From: Moorena sp. SIO3H5
Lineage (GTDB): Bacteria > Cyanobacteriota > Cyanobacteriia > Cyanobacteriales > Coleofasciculaceae
Length of the DNA: 46,936 nt
Assembly (NCBI RefSeq): GCF_010692395.1
Contig: NZ_JAAHHS010000007.1
Location: 22,171-69,106, forward strand
Direction: 5' to 3'
Shown: piece after piece, positions 42,191-46,936 of the stretch
Layout: every line of letters begins with the position of its first letter
Position numbering within the stretch: position 1 is the first letter of the stretch
Notes under the pieces: model-generated
The model's database searches: none
The model's input: only the letters and a program-made list of their open reading frames with translations
What the model was told of the DNA's origin: nothing
Made by a program: the position numbers and the translations under genes

Positions 42191-43252
42191 ATGAATCCAG
42201 CATTTATCGATGAGTGGTTTCCCGATGAGTTACAAGACAACTATATATATAAACTGATCACCCCACGACGGGTCGGTTTAACTCGCTGTCGGGCAGAGTA
42301 TTTCGTGCGATTGTGGGCTTATCTACTCCTCAAGCAACAGGACTTGAATGGTCGCTTAAGAAAACCCCTTAGCCAATTGACCATACCGAAAGGGTTTGTC
42401 CCATGTACTCATCGAGAAGCGGCAGAACTCTTTTATGCTAACAAAGACCGAGGAAGCGATCGCGCTGCTGGGATGATGATTGATATCCTAGTGGATCTCG
42501 GATTAATTGAGAAACTGTTTGATGGCAATACGATTTGTATCAAAATTCGCCCTGTTACTCATTTAACATCATCTAACCCATTAGCTGAGGCCATACAGTT
42601 CCAAGTTGATGGCTTTAACCCCCGCACTGATGCTGTGATCGTGGCTAATTTCTTGGCTCGCAACTACAACTGGATGAGTAATACAACCAATTATATTCCC
42701 TTCAAAATTACCAAGTTGCTACGGAGCTGGGCACATCAGTATCCCAGTAGTATGCGAGTGCTACGTCGCTGTGATACCTCTGCTGCCGTTGGATTCTATA
42801 TGCTCTATCCCACCGCCAGTGAGTCTGAGGAAAAATTCTTCCTTCCTGCTAGCAATAGTCTTTATTTGAGTTCCACCTCCACTATCGACCCCCTAAAAAT
42901 GGCTATCCCCGGAAATCCCGATTGTACTTCGGTCTTAGTCAGGAGTTGGATGATTGATACTCCTTATATAACTCACCAGAATGTCTGTCGATTCCTGGAG
43001 GATGTGCAGCAAACCCTAGTGGGTATGAAAGCTGATTTTCCGAACCTTTGGGATTTATACGCCATGACCATCCATCCCAGTTATCAAGAGCTGTCAATGG
43101 CGATAGGATTTCAGAAAATCGGTGATCAGAGCAATTCCTGTGTGTCATGGCTGTATACATCAGTAGACCAATTTTTGAATCTAGCCATGGACAAGGCGAT
43201 ATCAAAACTGGACTTTAGGTGCCATGGCGCTGAATCAAGACTGACCGGATGA
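42191..43252 (+). CDS. Conserved hypothetical protein, possible GNAT-like C-terminus
   Basis: 353 aa, soluble. The first part (about 30-120) is helical with a winged-helix look (REAAELFYANKDRGSDRAAG, MMIDILVDLGLIEKL). The C-terminal part (about 230-340) has VLVRSWMIDTP, a helix, YAMTIHPSYQELSMAIGFQK and WLYTSVDQFLNLA. That suggests an acetyltransferase-type fold in which a final 'GF.KI' strand is typical. No motif is decisive. It is divergent from the LuxR regulator, so regulation by it is possible. Function unknown. Confidence 0.65.
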   Translation: MNPAFIDEWFPDELQDNYIYKLITPRRVGLTRCRAEYFVRLWAYLLLKQQDLNGRLRKPLSQLTIPKGFVPCTHREAAELFYANKDRGSDRAAGMMIDILVDLGLIEKLFDGNTICIKIRPVTHLTSSNPLAEAIQFQVDGFNPRTDAVIVANFLARNYNWMSNTTNYIPFKITKLLRSWAHQYPSSMRVLRRCDTSAAVGFYMLYPTASESEEKFFLPASNSLYLSSTSTIDPLKMAIPGNPDCTSVLVRSWMIDTPYITHQNVCRFLEDVQQTLVGMKADFPNLWDLYAMTIHPSYQELSMAIGFQKIGDQSNSCVSWLYTSVDQFLNLAMDKAISKLDFRCHGAESRLTG

Positions 43253-43317
43253 CAAGCTGCTAGTTTGCTGGAACAGGCATTGTTGTGGAACCGTCATGTT
43301 GCTGGAATCTGCATATT

Positions 43318-43662
43318 CGTGGAACGGGCATCTTGCCCGTTTCATTTTCCCGGCTAGCAATTAAGTATGACGGTGGGCAGTGCATCAGACAGATCATCAA
43401 GCTTGTCATAGCTTTGGTAGGAACTGCAAACCCTACGATTCTGGCGTTGAGTCAGCCAAGTAATGGATAGCAGTAGAGTGGGCATCCTGCCCGCGCGGAA
43501 ATAAGGAGGAAACTGGCAAGATGCCAGTTCTACCCAAGATGCCAGTTCTACCCAAGATGCCCGCGCGGAAATATATTGAAACTGGCAAGATGCCAGTTCT
43601 ACCCAAGATGCCAGTTCTACGCAAGATGCCAGTTCCACGCAAGATGCCAGTTCCAAGCGTTA
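43318..43662. repeat. 'gcaagatgccagttctaccc' tandem and inverted repeats
   Basis: Many 17-20-bp units of 'aagatgccagttctaccc' with variants (gcgcaagatgcc..ttccacgc) and 'gggcatc(t/c)tgcccg' palindromes. The frames they open on both strands (for example MPVLPKMPVLPKM or VELASWVELAS) are repeat translations, not genes. Related units lie near 22240-22300. Confidence 0.9.
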
Positions 43663-43681
43663 ATAAAGCGATCGCACTTTT

Positions 43682-44036
43682 TTTATTAAGTAATGTTAAG
43701 CTAAAATAGCAGTCAATTCAGACAGATTTATAACCCTGTCATAGCCTTGCTAGGCACTCCCCAAGCTAGGACTAATCCCTAGAATTAATCAAAATTGTCC
43801 GAGATATCAGTAAGGATTGACAAAAGCAATTACTCATATTTTGTTAAGCAATGTTAAGCTAAAATAGCAGTGGTTCAAAGGGATTAACCAAGCTGCACAT
43901 ATAGTGCCCTAAGCCTTGCTCAGCATAGTATTCATCCCTCACATTCATCCCTCGGATTCATTACAATTTTGTTAGCTATCAGTAATCATTGAGGAAAGCG
44001 ATCGCATAGGTTTTATTAAGTACAGTTAACTAGTTT
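43682..44036. repeat. Triplicated upstream block before psbA
   Basis: 'attaagtaatgttaagctaaaatagcagt' (43684-43713) recurs at 43841-43872 with two differences. A third, partial relative (ttttattaagtacagttaact) lies at about 44011-44030. Each is preceded by 'tatcagtaa..att.a..aaagc' sequence. The period is about 160 bp. Each unit contains a -10-like TAAAAT, so these could be serial promoters or simply a duplicated upstream region. Confidence 0.6.
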
Positions 44037-44074
44037 TAAATAAAGTTACGATTAAACCTCGAAAATGTATTTAT
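44035..44074 (+). promoter_or_regulatory. Candidate psbA promoter with an HLR1-like element
   Basis: TTTAAATAAAGTTACGAT (44035-44052) fits HLR1 with two mismatches. A -10-like TATTTA lies 18 bp on at 44069-44074. The leader of about 80 nt ends in 'cgcaatcatccgaac', the same untranslated sequence found before the truncated psbA. Confidence 0.35.
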
Positions 44075-44158
44075 CTTCAGGATTGTATTAGGATAAATAC
44101 AGACAGGCAAAACAAGCCTTCTGAACCTAGATAATCTAATAAACGCAATCATCCGAAC

Positions 44159-45238
44159 ATGACTACCACATTAAATCAGCGTAACGCTAACGTGTGGGAC
44201 CGGTTCTGCGATTGGATCACTTCCACCAACAACCGCCTATATGTAGGCTGGTTCGGTGTACTGATGATCCCCACATTGCTAACCGCTACCATCTGCTTCA
44301 TCATCGCCTTCGTCGCTGCTCCTCCTGTGGACATCGATGGCATCCGTGAGCCCGTTGCTGGCTCCTTGATTTATGGCAACAACATCATCTCTGGTGCTGT
44401 TGTTCCTTCTTCTAACGCCATTGGTTTGCACTTCTACCCAATCTGGGAAGCAGCTTCCTTAGATGAGTGGCTCTACAATGGTGGTCCTTACCAGCTAATC
44501 ATCTTCCACTTCCTTGTTGGTATCTTCACCTACATGGGTCGTCAGTGGGAGCTGAGCTACCGTCTAGGCATGCGTCCTTGGATCTGCGTTGCTTACAGCG
44601 CTCCCTTGGCTGCTGCTACTTCTGTGTTCCTAATCTACCCCATTGGACAAGGTTCCTTCTCCGATGGTATGCCTTTGGGAATCAGCGGTACCTTCAACTT
44701 CATGTTCGTGTTCCAAGCTGAGCACAACATTCTTATGCACCCCTTCCACATGCTGGGTGTAGCTGGCGTATTCGGCGGTTCACTGTTTAGTGCTATGCAC
44801 GGTTCTTTGGTGACCTCCTCCTTAGTGCGTGAGACCACCGAAACCGAGTCTCAGAACTATGGTTACAAGTTCGGACAAGAGGAAGAAACTTACAACATCG
44901 TTGCAGCTCACGGCTACTTCGGTCGTTTGATCTTCCAATATGCGTCCTTCAACAACAGCCGTTCCTTGCACTTCTTCTTGGGTGCTTGGCCTGTAGTAGG
45001 CATCTGGTTTACCGCTCTGGGCATCAGCACCATGGCGTTCAACCTAAATGGCTTCAACTTCAACCAAAGTGTTATTGACTCTCAAGGTCATGTAATCAAC
45101 ACTTGGGCTGATGTACTAAACCGCGCTAACCTAGGTTTCGAGGTAATGCACGAGCGTAACGCTCACAACTTCCCTCTAGATCTAGCTGCTGGTGAAGTTA
45201 CTCCTGTTGCTTTAACTGCTCCAGTTATCAACGGCTAA
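44159..45238 (+). CDS. psbA: Photosystem II D1 protein, intact
   Basis: 359-aa reaction-centre protein binding P680, pheophytin, QB and the Mn4CaO5 cluster. All signature residues are present: TyrZ and Asp170 ([12 protein letters not shown]), Glu189/His190 (QAEHN), His198 (PFHMLGVAG), the QB loop, and His332, Glu333, Asp342 ([15 protein letters not shown]). A C-terminal extension follows the processing site (LDLA, then AGEVTP). Position 130-equivalent is Gln (MGRQWELSY), the standard D1:1 form. The N-terminus is one residue shorter than usual. Intrinsic terminator downstream. It is not a rogue D1 or ChlF. Confidence 0.97.
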   Translation: MTTTLNQRNANVWDRFCDWITSTNNRLYVGWFGVLMIPTLLTATICFIIAFVAAPPVDIDGIREPVAGSLIYGNNIISGAVVPSSNAIGLHFYPIWEAASLDEWLYNGGPYQLIIFHFLVGIFTYMGRQWELSYRLGMRPWICVAYSAPLAAATSVFLIYPIGQGSFSDGMPLGISGTFNFMFVFQAEHNILMHPFHMLGVAGVFGGSLFSAMHGSLVTSSLVRETTETESQNYGYKFGQEEETYNIVAAHGYFGRLIFQYASFNNSRSLHFFLGAWPVVGIWFTALGISTMAFNLNGFNFNQSVIDSQGHVINTWADVLNRANLGFEVMHERNAHNFPLDLAAGEVTPVALTAPVING

Positions 45239-45267
45239 TCTAAATTTGGCTTAATTGGCTGAGTTTG

Positions 45268-45303
45268 AAAAAAGCGCTCTCCGTTTGGGGGGCGCTTTTT
45301 TAT
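45268..45303 (+). terminator. Rho-independent terminator of psbA
   Basis: AAAAAAGCGC (45268-45277) pairs with GCGCTTTTTT (about 45292-45301) around 'tctccgtttgggggg', with a T-run. Classic layout about 30 bp after the stop. Confidence 0.9.
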
Positions 45304-45317
45304 TTGTATTAAAGAAA

Positions 45318-45658
45318 GGGAACAGGGAACAGGGAACAGGGAACAGGGAATCGGGAATCGGGAATCGGGAATCGGGAATAGTGATAATATTTGACTCTGT
45401 CAGTTATTAATTTTTTTTGTACTGGTGCAATATCTAATATCAAATTCAGATAATCAGTTATAAAAAAATATATAGCGTTTATAGGATTTATGAGGTACGC
45501 TTTTCAAGCTCAAAGTCCCCCTTGATAAGGGGGATTTAGGGGGATCCCTTTGTACATCATGGCATAGAGAATTGCTATAGCTTTATTCTAGTAGGTATTC
45601 TAGTAGGTATTCTCCATCCCCTGTTCCCTGTTCCCTGTTCCCTGTTCCCTGTTCCCTA
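45318..45658. repeat. Heptamer arrays and a dispersed palindrome around 45.3-45.7 kb
   Basis: (gggaaca)4 at 45318-45345 switches directly to (gggaatc)4 plus gggaata at 45346-45380. A 'tatagcgtttatagg..gaggtac' block lies at 45471-45497 and a 'cccccttgataagggggatttaggggg' palindrome at about 45517-45543. About five copies of ttccctg occur inverted near 45618-45655. Confidence 0.9.
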
Positions 45659-45703
45659 TTACCTAATATTTATAACTGTTCAACCGAACATGATATAAGT
45701 TAT

Positions 45704-45961
45704 ATGTTTCGCGATCGCTTCCTTCCTATTACTAGCAATACTCTCAAAACATTAATTACAGAGTTAGGATCAGAATGCCAAACCGTTACCGCTTTAATCT
45801 ATCAGCTTCAGTCACCTCACCTCAGTGCTAGACAACAAGCTGAGATTTTGGCAGAATTGCTGGCTGCTGCAATTCATTTAAATGTTCATTGCGGAGAAGA
45901 CTTTCAGATGCTAATTGCTCAGGAGATGGAAAAATTACCGGATGATGATGAACAGGAGTAA
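45704..45961 (+). CDS. Hypothetical protein, 85 aa
   Basis: Acidic helical protein (LKTLITELGSECQTVTALIY, SARQQAEILAELLAAAIHLN) with a DDDEQE tail. A HIP1 octamer lies within codons 2-5. No membrane segment or motif. The upstream DNA is repeat-rich and has only a weak RBS, so expression is uncertain, but codon use and the helical pattern are gene-like. Confidence 0.5.
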   Translation: MFRDRFLPITSNTLKTLITELGSECQTVTALIYQLQSPHLSARQQAEILAELLAAAIHLNVHCGEDFQMLIAQEMEKLPDDDEQE

Positions 45962-46043
45962 ATCGGGATTTGAAGTCAGAAGTTTTTATTAAGTCAGAAG
46001 TCAGAAGTTTGAAGTCAGAAGTCAGAAGTTGGAATTTTGAAGT

Positions 46044-46400
46044 CTATTCTTTGAGTTTTTTGACGGTAGTGACTAAAATTTTAATAATTTCTTCAGTTTC
46101 TTGGATTAGTCCTTTGAACTTTTCTAATGAAACCAGTTCAGCTTCTATTAGAACCTCTAACCAATATTTTGTTTCTCTTGCTTCCTTGAGAGCAATTTCA
46201 TATTTACTGATAAAATCTCTGCGGGATTGGGCTGACTGAGCTTCACTACAATTCGCTCCGATAGAAGTTCCTGATCTTAATAACTGATTTGCTAACGTTC
46301 TAGGAACTTTAGATTCTTCTTCTAACCAAATGCAAGCTTTGACTATTCTAACCGCAAACTTTTTTGTTCTGTCCTGAATTGAAACTTGTTGATAACTCAA
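46044..46400 (-). CDS. Four-helix bundle protein (23S rRNA-intervening-sequence type)
   Basis: 118 aa. Matches the small S23/IVP-like four-helix family: AVRIVKACIWLEEESKVPRT, NQLLRSGTSIGANCSEAQSA, ISKYEIALKEARETKYWLEV, EETEEIIKILVTTVKKL. These proteins occur widely in repeat-rich cyanobacterial genomes, and often next to retroelements, where relatives act as accessory (Avd-like) factors of diversity-generating retroelements. The role here is not known. A partial, decayed copy of its 5' end lies just upstream at 46494-46655, and a heptamer array separates the two. Confidence 0.85.
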   Translation of the reverse strand: MSYQQVSIQDRTKKFAVRIVKACIWLEEESKVPRTLANQLLRSGTSIGANCSEAQSAQSRRDFISKYEIALKEARETKYWLEVLIEAELVSLEKFKGLIQETEEIIKILVTTVKKLKE

Positions 46401-46408
46401 ATTATTTC

Positions 46409-46487
46409 TTCAAACTTCAAACTTCAAACTTCAAACTTCAAACTTCAAACTTCAAACTTCAAACTTCAAACTTCAAACTTCAAACTT
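46409..46487. repeat. Heptanucleotide array (ttcaaac)n
   Basis: About eleven perfect copies of ttcaaac between the four-helix gene and its partial duplicate. An aagtcag heptamer occurs near 45970-46030. Confidence 0.95.
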
Positions 46488-46493
46488 CTGACT

Positions 46494-46655
46494 TCAATTA
46501 GCTCCGATAGAAGTTCCTGACCTTAATAACTGATTTGCTAACGTTCTAGGAACTTTAGATTCTTCTTCTAACCAAATGCAAGCTTTGACTATCCTAACCG
46601 CAAACTTCTTTGTTCTATCCTGAATTTAAAATTGTTGATAACTCAAATTATTTCT
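46494..46655 (-). pseudogene. 5' partial duplicate of the four-helix bundle gene
   Basis: 46494-46655 matches 46249-46413 (the first half of the gene and its upstream region) with a handful of substitutions. On the coding strand it breaks off after the codons for GTSIGAN and its start region is altered, so it cannot make the full protein. Confidence 0.8.
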
Positions 46656-46683
46656 TCAAACTTAAAACTTCTGACTTCTGACT

Positions 46684-46936
46684 TCATCCAGTTCTCCCGG
46701 ACACGCACACTAAACGAAAACCACTATTGAAGTCGCGGTCCTCGCGCGTAATGTCGAAGCTGCGAAACGCAGAACGGCAGTAATCAGGATCGCCGAGCCA
46801 GGAGCCGCCCCGCAGCACTGAATATGGACTTTTTTCATCATTTTTGGCTGAATATGACTGATTTTCAGTATTAAAATTTTCCACTTCATTATTATCAACC
46901 CAAGCACTACCATCTGTGGGCGCACCTTTGTAGTTA
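46684..46936 (-). CDS. Formylglycine-generating enzyme-like (SUMF1/C-type lectin fold) protein, C-terminus
   Basis: Partial at the window edge; the last 83 codons are visible. NYKGAPTDGSAW, then SPYSVLRGGSWLGDPDYC, RSAFRSFDIT and NSGFRLVC are the end of the FGE-sulfatase domain. In this family the last segment between RGGSW and GFRLV is the variable region of many diversity-generating retroelement (DGR) targets. Here it is rich in codons ending in C or T that could derive from AAC/AAT (D, Y, F, S, G, L residues), and it is much more GC-rich than the DNA before it. No reverse transcriptase or template repeat is in view. The stop is at 46684-46686. Confidence 0.8.
   Translation of the reverse strand, partial: NYKGAPTDGSAWVDNNEVENFNTENQSYSAKNDEKSPYSVLRGGSWLGDPDYCRSAFRSFDITREDRDFNSGFRLVCVSGRTG

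Noticed and set aside
43354..43709. Several frames on both strands with VELAS or MPVLPK repeats
   Set aside because: They are translations of the 17-20-bp 'aagatgccagttctaccc' repeats.
44159..45238. Rogue D1 or ChlF (far-red chlorophyll f synthase)
   Set aside because: All Mn-cluster and QB-site residues are present and the protein matches standard D1.

Overview
The window is chromosomal DNA from a filamentous, oxygenic cyanobacterium. The evidence is two psbA loci, two copies of the PSII assembly genes psb34-psb35, the cyanobacterial clpR-clpP pair, cofG, many HIP1 sites (gcgatcgc), heptanucleotide tandem repeats, and a mycosporine-like amino acid (MAA) gene cluster. The repeat load and gene style suggest a large marine Oscillatoriales genome of the Moorena/Lyngbya kind. 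That genus-level guess is inference.

Layout. 0-8.3 kb is housekeeping and photosynthesis-maintenance: a J-domain protein, clpP and clpR, a VWA protein, a tandemly duplicated psb34-psb35 pair behind an HLR1-like promoter, a DUF2949 protein and ftsH. 8.3-11.4 kb is accessory: small unknown genes, a decayed duplicate, a hicAB toxin-antitoxin pair and about 1.4 kb of repeat-rich non-coding DNA. 11.4-21.9 kb is a MAA locus: mysA, mysB, a panD-like aspartate decarboxylase, mysC, an EamA transporter, a nitroreductase, a second EamA transporter, a sodium:solute symporter and mysD. mysA and mysB make 4-deoxygadusol, mysC attaches the first amino acid and mysD the second. The panD homologue inside the operon suggests that beta-alanine or another decarboxylated acidic amino acid feeds the pathway.

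22-29 kb holds orphan insertion-sequence ends, hairpin repeats, three envelope-type hypothetical genes, and a LysR plus TrpD-like pair. At 29.5 kb a psbA gene with an HLR1-like promoter is cut after about 177 codons and abuts the 3' end of a convergent M48-like gene, which looks like a rearrangement junction. 31.8-35.6 kb is a three-gene module ending in a multidomain fusion (Trypco2-like, helix-hairpin-helix-like, IPT/TIG, CARDB, and a truncated family-5 solute-binding domain). It is followed by a secreted three-repeat Cys-rich protein and a membrane-bound pentapeptide-repeat CHAT protease. Together these are the best candidate here for an undescribed conflict or signalling system. 39.8-46.9 kb carries cofG, a LuxR-type regulator, an unknown 353-aa protein, an intact psbA, a four-helix-bundle protein with a decayed partial copy, and at the right edge the C-terminus of a formylglycine-generating-enzyme-like protein that resembles a diversity-generating retroelement target.

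No rRNA, tRNA, CRISPR array or complete transposase gene was seen.
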